Shown: positions 18,059 to 28,782 of the stretch, piece after piece
Numbering within the stretch: position 1 is the stretch's first letter
Layout: each line of letters starts with the position of its first letter
NCBI GenBank assembly: GCA_014268975.2
Contig: CP077096.1
Location: forward strand, 2,455,501-2,519,500
Direction: 5' to 3'
Length of the DNA stretch: 64,000 bases
Source: Pseudomonas wayambapalatensis
Lineage (GTDB): Bacteria > Pseudomonadota > Gammaproteobacteria > Pseudomonadales > Pseudomonadaceae
Translations under genes and position numbers: made by a program
Notes under the pieces: generated by a model
What the model was told of the DNA's origin: nothing
Seen by the model: only the letters and a program-made list of their open reading frames with translations
Database searches by the model: none

Positions 18059-20539
18059 ATGTCGCTAGTCGCGAGCCCCGACGTCATGTACCGGTTGTTG
18101 ATCCAGAGTGTGGTGGACTATGCCATCTACCTGCTGACCCCGGAGGGGATTGTCGCCAACTGGAACCCGGGGGCGCAGCGCGCCAAGGGCTATGAGGCCA
18201 GCGAGATCGTCGGGCAGCACTACTCGCTGTTCTACAGCGAGGCGGACCGCGCTGCCGGACTGCCGCAAGCCAACCTCGAGCAGGCACGCCGCAGCGGTCG
18301 TTTCGAGGAGCATGGCTGGCGCCTACGCAAGGATGGCAGCCTGCTGCGCGCCCATGTGGTGATCGAGGCGGTGCATGACGACGACGGGCAACTGGTAGGA
18401 TTCGCCAAGATCACCCGTGACTGCACCGAGCAGTACCATGCACAGATGGCCCAACGCGAGCAGGAGCGACATTTCCGCCTGCTGGTGCAGGGCGTGCGTG
18501 ACTATGCCATCTACATGCTCGACAGCGCCGGTCATGTGATCAACTGGAACGCCGGTGCCGAGCGAGCCAAGGGCTACAGGGCCGATGAGATCGTCGGCCA
18601 GCATTTCTCGGTGTTCTACACCCACGAAGACCGCGTCCGCGGCCTGCCCGAGCATGGGCTGGAGACGGCACGGCGGGAAGGGCGCTTCCAGGCCGAAGGT
18701 GTCCGTCAGCGCAAGGACGGCTCGCATTTCTGGACCAGCGTGGTGATCGAGGCCATCCATGACGAGGACAGCGGCCAACTGATCGGTTTCGCCAAGGTGA
18801 CCCGTGACATCTCCGAGCGTCGCCGCTACGAGCTGGAGCTTCTGCAGGCCAAGGAACTGGCCGAGCAGTACAGCCAGGAGATGAGCACCCTGTCGCAGTT
18901 TCTCGATTCGGTGATCGCCAATATTCCGGCCTGTGTCATCGTCCAGGACCTGGCCAGCCAGCGCATCCTGTTGGCCAACCAGCAGGCCGAGCGTTTGTTT
19001 GGTGGCCAGGGGGCGAGCCTGATCGGTACGCTGCCCGCCGAGTGCGTGGTGCCGGCTGCCGCCGAGTTTCTCGAGCAGCAGTTGGCGCGCGGCGCACGCA
19101 GTGCCAAGGGCTACGCCGCTGAAACCCGTGTCGAAACCCTCGCAGGTGCCCGCACCTTGCGCAGCCGCGCGCTGCTCAGCCAGAACCGCGACAACCAGGC
19201 CGATTACGTGCTGTTCATCGCCGAGGACGCCACTGAGGAGCTGGCAGCCCACGCGCAGATCCACCACATGGCCCATCACGATGCACTGACCGGCCTGCCC
19301 AATCGCACGCTGTTCCACGAGCGTCTCAAGCAGGCGCTGGCGCGCGGCGAGGACAGTGGCAAGCTGACCGCCACCTTGTGCCTGGACCTGGACAACTTCA
19401 AGAACATCAACGACTCCCTCGGCCATGCCTTCGGCGATAAACTGCTGCGTGCCCTGGGCAAGCGCCTGCGTCGAGAGCTGCGCGAGCACGACACCCTGGC
19501 CCGGCTAGGCGGCGATGAGTTCGCCGTGGTTCTAGCCGGGCTGGACAACCGCGAGGCGGCCTGCAATACCGCCCGGCGCCTGATCGATGCGATCTGCCCG
19601 CCGTTCCAGATCGAAGGGCACCAGTTCACTGTCGGCGTAAGCATCGGCATTGCCTTTGCGCCTGAGGACCAGGACAACGCCGAGCTGCTGCTGGGTTACG
19701 CCGACATGGCCCTGTACGAAGCCAAGCGCAATGGCCGCAACCGCTACGAATGCTTCCATGTCGAACTTGACGTTGCCGCACGCCAGCGCCGCCTGGTGGA
19801 GACCGACCTGCGCACGGCCCTGCACCTGGGGCAACTGCAATTGCACTACCAGCCGGTGGTGGACCAGCAGAGCAACAGCGTCACCGGCTACGAGGCGCTG
19901 CTGCGCTGGGAGCACCCCAGCCGCGGCATGATCATGCCCATGGACTTCATCCCCATCGCCGAGGAAACCGGGCTGATCCACGAGATTGGTGCCCGCGTGC
20001 TGAACCTCGCCTGCCAGGAGGCGGCAACCTGGGAAGGGCAGGAGGTGGTGTCGGTCAACCTGTCGCCGGTGCAGTTCAAGAATACCGGGCTGGTGCATAC
20101 CGTTTCCCTGGCACTGTCGGACTCAGGGCTTGACCCGCAGCGCCTGGAGCTGGAGATCACCGAGTCGGTGCTGCTGGGCAACAGCGAGGAGAACGTGCGC
20201 ATCCTGCGGGAGCTGAAAGACCTGGGCGTGTCGATCTCGCTGGATGATTTCGGCACAGGTTATTCGTCGCTGGGTTACCTGCGCTCGTTCCCGTTCGACC
20301 GGATCAAGATCGACAAGTCTTTCGTCCACGACATGTGCGACAGCCGCGAGGCGATGTCGATCATCCGCGCGATTACCGAGCTGTCCAACAGCCTGATGAT
20401 CAAGACCACGGCCGAGGGCGTGGAGTCGGTCGAGCAGATGGAGCGTCTGGCCGCAGAAGGGTGTTCGCACTTCCAGGGCTACTTCTATGGACGACCGGCA
20501 CCGGCCAGCGAGCGCTTGAAGCAGATTGTCAGGGATTGA
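18059..20539 (+). CDS. PAS-PAS-PAS-GGDEF-EAL cyclic-di-GMP protein
   Basis: This 826-residue soluble protein starts with two very similar PAS domains (residues about 8 to 128 and 135 to 255; both contain the pattern NW(N)xGAxRAKGY and IVGQH(Y/F)S), clearly an internal duplication. A third, divergent PAS follows (about 280 to 400). The GGDEF domain has an intact RLGGDEF near residue 484 and an RxxD inhibitory site (REHD) five residues before it. The EAL domain keeps EALLRW near 612 and NLSP, LEITES, DDFGTGYSS and KIDKSF, so both synthesis and hydrolysis of c-di-GMP are possible. No membrane helix is seen, so the signal is probably cytoplasmic. AGGAAG precedes the ATG. Confidence 0.92.
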   Translation: MSLVASPDVMYRLLIQSVVDYAIYLLTPEGIVANWNPGAQRAKGYEASEIVGQHYSLFYSEADRAAGLPQANLEQARRSGRFEEHGWRLRKDGSLLRAHVVIEAVHDDDGQLVGFAKITRDCTEQYHAQMAQREQERHFRLLVQGVRDYAIYMLDSAGHVINWNAGAERAKGYRADEIVGQHFSVFYTHEDRVRGLPEHGLETARREGRFQAEGVRQRKDGSHFWTSVVIEAIHDEDSGQLIGFAKVTRDISERRRYELELLQAKELAEQYSQEMSTLSQFLDSVIANIPACVIVQDLASQRILLANQQAERLFGGQGASLIGTLPAECVVPAAAEFLEQQLARGARSAKGYAAETRVETLAGARTLRSRALLSQNRDNQADYVLFIAEDATEELAAHAQIHHMAHHDALTGLPNRTLFHERLKQALARGEDSGKLTATLCLDLDNFKNINDSLGHAFGDKLLRALGKRLRRELREHDTLARLGGDEFAVVLAGLDNREAACNTARRLIDAICPPFQIEGHQFTVGVSIGIAFAPEDQDNAELLLGYADMALYEAKRNGRNRYECFHVELDVAARQRRLVETDLRTALHLGQLQLHYQPVVDQQSNSVTGYEALLRWEHPSRGMIMPMDFIPIAEETGLIHEIGARVLNLACQEAATWEGQEVVSVNLSPVQFKNTGLVHTVSLALSDSGLDPQRLELEITESVLLGNSEENVRILRELKDLGVSISLDDFGTGYSSLGYLRSFPFDRIKIDKSFVHDMCDSREAMSIIRAITELSNSLMIKTTAEGVESVEQMERLAAEGCSHFQGYFYGRPAPASERLKQIVRD

Positions 20540-20616
20540 CGGGCTGGCAAAAACACTTGCCACCCGACGCCCCATCTCTTCTAAACTCGCAGGGTTCGCC
20601 TCACCCAGAGATCCGC

Positions 20617-21495
20617 ATGACCACCCGTACCCCGCTGTCCGGCGTCAACCACCCCTTGCGCGGCATCGCCCTGGTGGTGGCCGCGACGTTCCTGTTCGCC
20701 AGCCACGACGGGCTGTCGAAGTTCCTCGGTGGGATCTACCCGGTGATCATGGTGGTCTGGGCCCGCTATGTGGTGCATACGCTGCTGATGGCCGGCATCT
20801 TCATGCCCCAGGCTGGGCTGAGCGTGCTGCGCACCCGACGCCCGTTGCTGCAGACCTTGCGTGCCTTGAGCCTGCTCAGCACCAGCCTGCTGTTCACGGC
20901 GGGGCTTCAGTACTTGCCGCTGGCCGAGGCCACGTCGGTCAACTTTCTCGCCCCGGTGCTGGTCACTGCGCTGTCGGCTCCGCTGCTCAAGGAGCGGGTC
21001 ACGCCGGGCCAGTGGCTGGCGGTGGTGATGGGCTTCATCGGGGTGCTGGTGGTGGTGCATCCGGGCGGGGCGATGTTCACCCCGGCGATCCTGTTTCCCT
21101 TCGGTTCTGCCCTGGGCTTCTGCTTCTATCAGCTGCTGACGCGGATTCTGGCCGCCCACGACAGCCCAACCACCAGCAATTTCTACGCAGGGCTGTGCAA
21201 CACCCTGATCATGAGTGTGCTGGTGCCGTTCTTCTGGCAGACGCCGCAATGGCAGCACGTGCTGCTGATGCTCGCGCTCGGCGGTTGCGGCATGACTGCT
21301 CACCTGCTGCTGACCAAGGCCTTCCGCCACGCAGCGCCGGCGCTGCTGGCGCCGTTCAGTTACTGCCAGATCGTCTTTGCGGGGGTGCTGGGCCTGGTGG
21401 TGTTCGGCCAGGTGCCGGACACCACCAGCATCGTGGGCATCGCCATCATCTGCTTGAGCGGCCTTGGCGCCGCCTGGATGCAGCGGCGCAAGTGA
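20617..21495 (+). CDS. DMT-superfamily transporter with two EamA domains
   Basis: The 292-residue protein starts at MTTRTPLSGVNHPLRG; the longer in-frame ORF to 20335 overlaps the previous gene and has no homologous look. About ten membrane helices form two EamA repeats (residues about 15 to 145 and 155 to 290). AEATSVNFLAPVLVTALSAPLLKERV is typical of the RhaT/YdcZ-like permeases that export metabolites or take up small solutes. The substrate is unknown. It converges on the lipoprotein gene with only three bases between the stops. Confidence 0.87.
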   Translation: MTTRTPLSGVNHPLRGIALVVAATFLFASHDGLSKFLGGIYPVIMVVWARYVVHTLLMAGIFMPQAGLSVLRTRRPLLQTLRALSLLSTSLLFTAGLQYLPLAEATSVNFLAPVLVTALSAPLLKERVTPGQWLAVVMGFIGVLVVVHPGGAMFTPAILFPFGSALGFCFYQLLTRILAAHDSPTTSNFYAGLCNTLIMSVLVPFFWQTPQWQHVLLMLALGGCGMTAHLLLTKAFRHAAPALLAPFSYCQIVFAGVLGLVVFGQVPDTTSIVGIAIICLSGLGAAWMQRRK

Positions 21496-21498
21496 CCG

Positions 21499-22128
21499 TC
21501 AGCCGTTGACCAGCGCCTTGAGCGAGGCGTCGAAGCTGCGCAGGGCATCGGCCTGCACGTTCTGCTCGACCTGCAACTGGTGGGCAAGATTCGTCATGTC
21601 ACTGGGTAACGCTTCACGGGCCTGACCTTCGGCGCGGCCGATGTAGGTCAGTTGGTCATCGTAGAAGCGTGCGACCACCTGGGTTTCGATGTCTGGGCTG
21701 GTGGCGCTGGCGAGGCGGCTCTGGGCATCGAGCAGCACGATCACGTCGGGGTGGTCGGCGAGCAGGGTATCCAGATCGTCGTAGAAGGTGACCTCGGCGA
21801 AGGTCTGTGCCAGCGACTGGGCCAGCCAGCTGTAGGCCTGGCTGCCACCGTTGAGCGTGGCCACTTGCACGGCACGCGAGGCGCCAGGCACTGAAGGCGG
21901 GGCTTCGCGATGGCGCTGCAGGTAGTCCAGGGTGGCGCAGGCATTGCGGCCCAACAGCACGGCGACATGCTGGCCCGGTGTCAGCGACACGCTGGACAGC
22001 TCGGTGGCCGAATAGAAGTGGCCGTAGGGTTGCGCCACCTGCGAGGTGGCCGAGGCGGCACAGCCACCCAGGGCGGCCAGCAGGGCCAGGATCGCGGCAA
22101 GCATGCCGCCTTTGCTGATCGATGCCAT
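21499..22128 (-). CDS. Lipoprotein of unknown function
   Basis: The 209-residue protein begins with a lipoprotein signal peptide ending in a clear lipobox (LLAALGG-Cys at residue 23, followed by AASA). The second residue after Cys is Ala, which suggests sorting to the outer membrane. The mature part has alternating helices and strands (QHVAVLLGRNACATLDYLQRH, VTFYDDLDTLLADHPDVIVLLDAQS). I recognise no named family with certainty. No operon partner is apparent. Confidence 0.75.
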   Translation of the reverse strand: MASISKGGMLAAILALLAALGGCAASATSQVAQPYGHFYSATELSSVSLTPGQHVAVLLGRNACATLDYLQRHREAPPSVPGASRAVQVATLNGGSQAYSWLAQSLAQTFAEVTFYDDLDTLLADHPDVIVLLDAQSRLASATSPDIETQVVARFYDDQLTYIGRAEGQAREALPSDMTNLAHQLQVEQNVQADALRSFDASLKALVNG

Positions 22129-24746
<2,618 letters not shown>

Positions 24747-24821
24747 TGTTGCCATAACGCTGGCATTACTCGCACAAAGTGCTTCTGCGCGCCCTCCGGC
24801 TCCCACATCAGCGGAGGGCAT

Positions 24822-24920
24822 TCAGCGACCATCAACCTTGGCGATCACGGTCCAGTCTTTGTGGCCCATTTGCTGGGCAACCCGCATCGGATTTTCGCCT
24901 GCGCTGAGCATCATCGAGGT
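24822..24920 (-). pseudogene. C-terminal remnant of a phage-type tyrosine integrase
   Basis: The minus strand encodes about 32 residues, including MMLSAGENPMRVAQQMGHKD and then WTVIAKVDGR before a stop. This is the conserved end of P4/phage-type integrases (AGENPMWVAQQMGHKDW). The catalytic histidine of MGH is kept, but the following tyrosine position (normally TYGRW) reads KVDGR, so the nucleophile is lost. An in-frame stop lies directly upstream. The relic marks an old integration event between katG and the EamA exporter. Confidence 0.7.
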
Positions 24921-24926
24921 TCAGCT

Positions 24927-25121
24927 TTACGCTTCCCTATTTAGGCGGTCGCATTCTCGCTCCGCATCAGCCCGAGACGAGTAGAACTGGGGCAGGTTTT
25001 GCTTACTTTTCGAATCGAAAATGGCGAACCCTGGTGGCGATGACGTTGAAGTCCTCAGTCCGTGTTTTGCACCACCGATTTCTATTGAAATTCGCCGTTT
25101 CACTTTATATCTAGCGTCCAT
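24927..25121 (-). CDS. Small hypothetical protein, 64 aa
   Basis: The ATG complement at 25119-25121 is preceded by AAGGAAGAAG, a strong ribosome site, so I prefer it to the longer ORF from 25157. The product is basic and polar. It ends in the segment PQFYSSRADAERECDRLNREA, which has the look of a short helical motif found in small pseudomonad proteins of unknown function. GC content is lower than that of the flanking core genes. It sits directly beside the integrase relic, so it is probably island cargo. Confidence 0.55.
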   Translation of the reverse strand: MDARYKVKRRISIEIGGAKHGLRTSTSSPPGFAIFDSKSKQNLPQFYSSRADAERECDRLNREA

Positions 25122-25284
25122 TCTTCTTCCTTGTGGCTGGCAAAGCATCCTTACCAATACCGGCTACCGGCCATCATTTCGAGGTTCAGGATTTTCCAAT
25201 AACTACAAAGCAGCCCGGCTGGGAGGCGATCAAGCGAGCTTTCCGGGCTGAGCTGAGTGTCGTCAGGCCTGAGAGGCCTAGGTT

Positions 25285-25716
25285 TTACTGCACGTATTTG
25301 ACGGTCGCGCTAACCAGCAACTGATCGTTGACTGTGACTTTGCAAAAGCGCTTCGTCACTGTTTTGTTATCAGCTGCGAGTGTGGGGGCGCATTGCAAGA
25401 TCACCTTTTTGCCCTCCCAGTCCTTAGCTACACCAGAAGTCGTTGCGCTCGCATACTCTTTCATGAATTTGCGATTCCAAGGCCCGAAAAATACCTCCGG
25501 CTCGCCGCCTCCGAAGAAACCAGATTCATCAGTGGCGCAGATCGTACCTTCTACCCTTTTGCCGTCGATGATATTGGCATCGGTATAGCAATTCATCTGA
25601 CCGTTCCAGGCGTCTAGATCCACTGGGCCCCTATTAACCCAAGTGGGCGCGGTAACGCATCCTGAGAGAGTTGCGACTGCGAGAGCGCCAAGGCAGATGC
25701 ATTTCATGCGAGACAT
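25285..25716 (-). CDS. Small lipoprotein of unknown function
   Basis: The start at complement 25714-25716 (MSRMKCICLGALAVATLSGC) has AAGGAAG ahead and opens directly with a lipoprotein signal. The lipobox is LSGC at residue 20. The 143-residue product has a pair of cysteines in the mature part (MNCYTDAN, ICATDESG) and later QCAPTL and RFCKV, which could form disulfides in the periplasm. I recognise no family. The reading frame stays open upstream to 25995, where a second ATG with AAGGA exists (MDAKNPLRDKLPYYARLQAM). That extension would bury the signal peptide and may be a remnant of another gene. Confidence 0.65.
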   Translation of the reverse strand: MSRMKCICLGALAVATLSGCVTAPTWVNRGPVDLDAWNGQMNCYTDANIIDGKRVEGTICATDESGFFGGGEPEVFFGPWNRKFMKEYASATTSGVAKDWEGKKVILQCAPTLAADNKTVTKRFCKVTVNDQLLVSATVKYVQ

Positions 25717-26052
25717 TGAATTAAGCTTCCTTACTTTTTGAAGCCGCCACCAATACCCGTAATACTCCACAATTTCAAGTTCAGAGTGATCCATGGAAAG
25801 GCCATACCCGCCATCGTCACTTTTCGACCTGTCCGAGCTTTCAGACCTCGGCCTGATTGTAATCAACTCCAGTAGCGTCGAACGTTTCATAGATCGCCAT
25901 CCGTATCCCGAAGAGGTCTTCAGTGTTGCGACGCTCATCGCTTGCAGCCTGGCGTAGTAGGGCAGCTTGTCCCTGAGCGGGTTTTTGGCGTCCATTGGTC
26001 CTTGAGTGCGAAAGAAGTCCGGCGCTTGGCCTGGCTTGGGGTTACTTGCTGT

Positions 26053-26481
26053 TCAGAGGCTTGGTGCCTGTATCGTCGCACGGAGCTGGGCTAAATCCTT
26101 GGACGGTATGACATAGGTTCTAGACAGCATGTCACCGACCCGCTGGCACCGTGCGGACTGCGTATAGATGAAGATCGTTATGACCCCCAGAGGTACCTCA
26201 ATGTGTCTTGTGAACCCTCGGATCAGAGCTTGAATAAGCGTTGGCGGCCCGCCAGCTCCGTTGATGACGGTCAGTCCAAAGACGAACTTTCCTGGTGTTC
26301 TACCTTTGAAAAGCCACTCGCACAGGGGGTATAGGAATAGATGGACGAAGACCAGTTCAAACCCTGCGAACAACAGGGTCTTTTGATTGGCAAGCCACAG
26401 GCCGAGCAGGACAATTGCTCCGTAATCGATGATGTACGCCCCTATGCGTTTCATCAGAAGGGACGTTCTTGAGACTTCCAT
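26053..26481 (-). CDS. RDD-family membrane protein
   Basis: The 142-residue protein has the RDD layout: an arginine in the first helix region (MKRIGAYIIDYGAIVLLGLW) followed by an aspartate, a second helix (ELVFVHLFLYPLCEWLF) and the GRTPGKFVFGLTVINGAGGPPT turn. A third membrane segment is LGVITIFIYTQS. RDD proteins are often proposed to move small solutes or ions, without firm proof. It lies in the low-GC segment and is probably island cargo. Confidence 0.78.
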   Translation of the reverse strand: MEVSRTSLLMKRIGAYIIDYGAIVLLGLWLANQKTLLFAGFELVFVHLFLYPLCEWLFKGRTPGKFVFGLTVINGAGGPPTLIQALIRGFTRHIEVPLGVITIFIYTQSARCQRVGDMLSRTYVIPSKDLAQLRATIQAPSL

Positions 26482-26583
26482 CAGGTGCTCCGTGCTGTGG
26501 TGTTTGTCATGCGAGAAGGGCTTAGTGCTTGGCCGGGCTTGGGTTATCCAGGAATGGGTATTGCCCTGAGGGCTCTACTGTAT

Positions 26584-26735
26584 CTAGGGTCTGTCTGAAA
26601 TGTGTCTGCGCGAAGGCCAGACAAGGCGAAACGGGGGGAGGAAGGGCCGGGTCGCGCACGACTGCACTGGAGTACATGAGCATTCCGAGCCAACGCAGTA
26701 TGGGCGAGTGCAGATACATTTCAGACATAGCCTAG
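26584..26735. mobile_element. MITE-like element with terminal inverted repeats
   Basis: Arms at 26584-26609 and 26710-26735 are inverted copies that agree at 23 of 26 positions. The core TGTCTGAAATGT and the following TCTGC are shared, and both arms begin with CTAGG. They enclose about 100 bases with no credible gene. The length of about 150 bp, the terminal repeats and the absence of a transposase fit a miniature inverted-repeat element. I cannot name the parent element, and no certain target duplication is visible. Confidence 0.6.
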
Positions 26736-26762
26736 CCGGTAAAGCAATCGCCATCACCCGAC

Positions 26763-27713
26763 TCAGGCGACAGCCTTCTGCACCTCGGCCACCTTGGGTT
26801 TGGCCGGCTTGAGCCGCGATACCCCCAGCAACACCAGCACCAGCCCGGCAATCTGATACCCCGAGATCGCCTCGCTGAGGATGGCCCAGGACGCCAGCAT
26901 GGTCAGCACCGGCCCCAGGTTGCCGACCGCCGCAGTGTGCGTCGGCCCCAGGCGCTGGATCGCCAGGGCTACCCAGTAGATCGGCAATACCGTGGAAAAC
27001 AGCGCCATCATCGCTGCATAGGCCCACACCGCAGCGGGCAATTGCGCCAACTGGGTGACATCCGCCACCAGCAGGTAGTGCGCCAGCACCATCAGCGACG
27101 ATGCCGAACCACACAGCCCGGCCATGCGCATCGAGTCCATGCGCTTGAGCATCATCCCGGTACCGGAGTAATACAGCGCGTAGGTCACTGCGCTGGCGAA
27201 CACCCACAGCGACCCCACCAGCACTGCGTGCCCGCCGCCGGCGGCGCCCAGGTCGTGCACGAAGGCGATGCCCAGCCCCAGGTAGCACAAGCCCATCGCC
27301 AGCAGGGTGCGCGGGGTAGGGCGCTCACGCATCGCGATGGCCTGGAATACCAGCACCAGGGTCGGGTAGGTGAACAGGATCAGGCGCTCCAGCCCCGCGC
27401 TGATGAACTGCAAACCATAGAAATCGAACAGGCTCGACAGGTAGTAGCCCAACAGGCCGAGCACTGCCACGCGAAACCCGTCGCCCAGGGTCAGCGGGAT
27501 GCTCGCCGGGCCACGGCTGGCCCACACCAGCCAGGCGAACAGCGGCAGCGACAGGCCCATGCGCAGCGCCAGCAAGGTCACTGCATCCAAAGGCCCCGCA
27601 GCGTAGGCAAGCTTGACGAAGATCGCCTTGAAGCTGAAACCCAGGGCGGCCAGGACTGCATAGAGGCTGCCGTTTTGCAGGTGTCGTTCAAGAGAGGTAC
27701 GCAGGCTGTTCAT
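26763..27713 (-). CDS. DMT-superfamily transporter with two EamA domains
   Basis: The 316-residue protein has about ten membrane helices in two EamA repeats (residues about 17 to 150 and 160 to 295). LGFSFKAIFVKLAYAAG marks the first helix and LGPVLTMLASWAILSEAISGYQIAGLVLVLLGV the end of the second repeat. The substrate is unknown. It is divergent from a LysR gene, with an inverted repeat at 27730-27748 between them, so it is probably the LysR target. Confidence 0.88.
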   Translation of the reverse strand: MNSLRTSLERHLQNGSLYAVLAALGFSFKAIFVKLAYAAGPLDAVTLLALRMGLSLPLFAWLVWASRGPASIPLTLGDGFRVAVLGLLGYYLSSLFDFYGLQFISAGLERLILFTYPTLVLVFQAIAMRERPTPRTLLAMGLCYLGLGIAFVHDLGAAGGGHAVLVGSLWVFASAVTYALYYSGTGMMLKRMDSMRMAGLCGSASSLMVLAHYLLVADVTQLAQLPAAVWAYAAMMALFSTVLPIYWVALAIQRLGPTHTAAVGNLGPVLTMLASWAILSEAISGYQIAGLVLVLLGVSRLKPAKPKVAEVQKAVA

Positions 27714-27729
27714 GCTGAATCCGCAACAA

Positions 27730-27748
27730 AATAAGTCAGAGGCTTATT
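27730..27748. promoter_or_regulatory. Candidate LysR operator between eamA and lysR
   Basis: AATAAG and CTTATT form a perfect 6-bp inverted repeat around TCAGAGG in the 103-bp divergent promoter region. It lies 17 bases upstream of the transporter start. Confidence 0.45.
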
Positions 27749-27816
27749 CTGAATAGAAGGCCCGAAAGCTAGAATCGCTTTTTCTGGAACATGGCGTTCG
27801 CTTTTGGAGAAACCCC

Positions 27817-28701
27817 ATGCACTTCGATCTTCAAGACCTGCGCTTGCTGGCTGCCATCGCTGCGACCGGTAGCCTGAGCAAGGCCGCAGCCGGTTTTCCG
27901 GTGGCGGTGTCGGCGGCAAGCACGCGCTTGCGCCTGTTCGAGGAGCGTAGCGGTCTGACCCTGTTCACCCGCAAGGCCGACGGTATGCAGTTGACCCCTG
28001 CCGGACGGCTGGTGCTGGAGTCGGCCCGTGGAGTGCTGGGCGAGGCGCAGAAACTGCAGGACACGCTCAAGGAACTGGCGGGCCAGCGGCGCATCAACTT
28101 GCGCCTGGCGGCTTCGACGGTCACCAACAGCACCTTGCTGCCAGCGGTACTCGGGCCTTTCCTGGCCGACTACCCCGAAGTCGACCTGCTGCTGGTCGAG
28201 CACAAGAGTGTCGATGTACTGCGCGTGGTGCTGGCCGGGGAGTGCGAGATCGGCGTGTTCGACGGCAACCTGGTCAACGATGGCCTGGTATCGCTGCCGT
28301 TTCGCACCGAGCGCCTGGTGCTGCTGGTGCCCGCCGATCACGAGCTGGCCGGGCGTGAGCAATTGCGGCTGATCGATGCGCTGGATCATGCCTTCGTCTG
28401 CCTGCCGGCAGAGCGCGCCATGCAGCGATTCGTCGAGGAGTTGGCGATGAACCTGGCCATGCCGCTGAAGATCCGCGTGCGTGCGCCCAGTTTCGAGGCC
28501 ATTGCCCAGTTGGTCGCCCAGCGTGCCGGGCTGGCGATTGTCCCGGAGATCGCTGCCGTGCGTGCCGAGCAGGAGCTCGCAGTGCGCCGGGTGGCACTGG
28601 AGGAGCGTTGGGCCACCCTTGAGCTGCGCATCTGTTTTCGCAGTTGGGAAGGTCTCAGCTCCCATGCCAGGCAACTGGTCACCTTCCTTTCCGGGCAGTA
28701 A
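27817..28701 (+). CDS. LysR-family regulator divergent from EamA transporter
   Basis: The 294-residue protein has the LysR helix-turn-helix at residues about 5 to 62 (LRLLAAIAATGSLSKAAAGFPVAVSAASTRLRLFEERSG). The effector domain starts near residue 90 (RINLRLAASTVTNSTLLPAVLG). The recognition helix is slightly atypical (PVAVSAASTRLR instead of QPAVSRQIRxLE). The shared promoter region suggests it controls the exporter. Confidence 0.87.
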   Translation: MHFDLQDLRLLAAIAATGSLSKAAAGFPVAVSAASTRLRLFEERSGLTLFTRKADGMQLTPAGRLVLESARGVLGEAQKLQDTLKELAGQRRINLRLAASTVTNSTLLPAVLGPFLADYPEVDLLLVEHKSVDVLRVVLAGECEIGVFDGNLVNDGLVSLPFRTERLVLLVPADHELAGREQLRLIDALDHAFVCLPAERAMQRFVEELAMNLAMPLKIRVRAPSFEAIAQLVAQRAGLAIVPEIAAVRAEQELAVRRVALEERWATLELRICFRSWEGLSSHARQLVTFLSGQ

Positions 28702-28782
28702 TCCGATGAGGTGGCACTCTGCAATCCTGCCGGGAGCGCTTACAATCACCGCTTTTGCACTCCAAGACAGGCACGCCGGTCA

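Noticed and set aside
24791..24819. GCCCTCCG/CGGAGGGC hairpin after katG as terminator
   Set aside because: The arms are perfect but the loop is 13 bases and no T-run follows, so I did not list it as a terminator.
26522..27288. Short ORFs across the MITE-like element and into the EamA gene
   Set aside because: They cross inverted-repeat DNA or run out of frame through the transporter and have no family resemblance.
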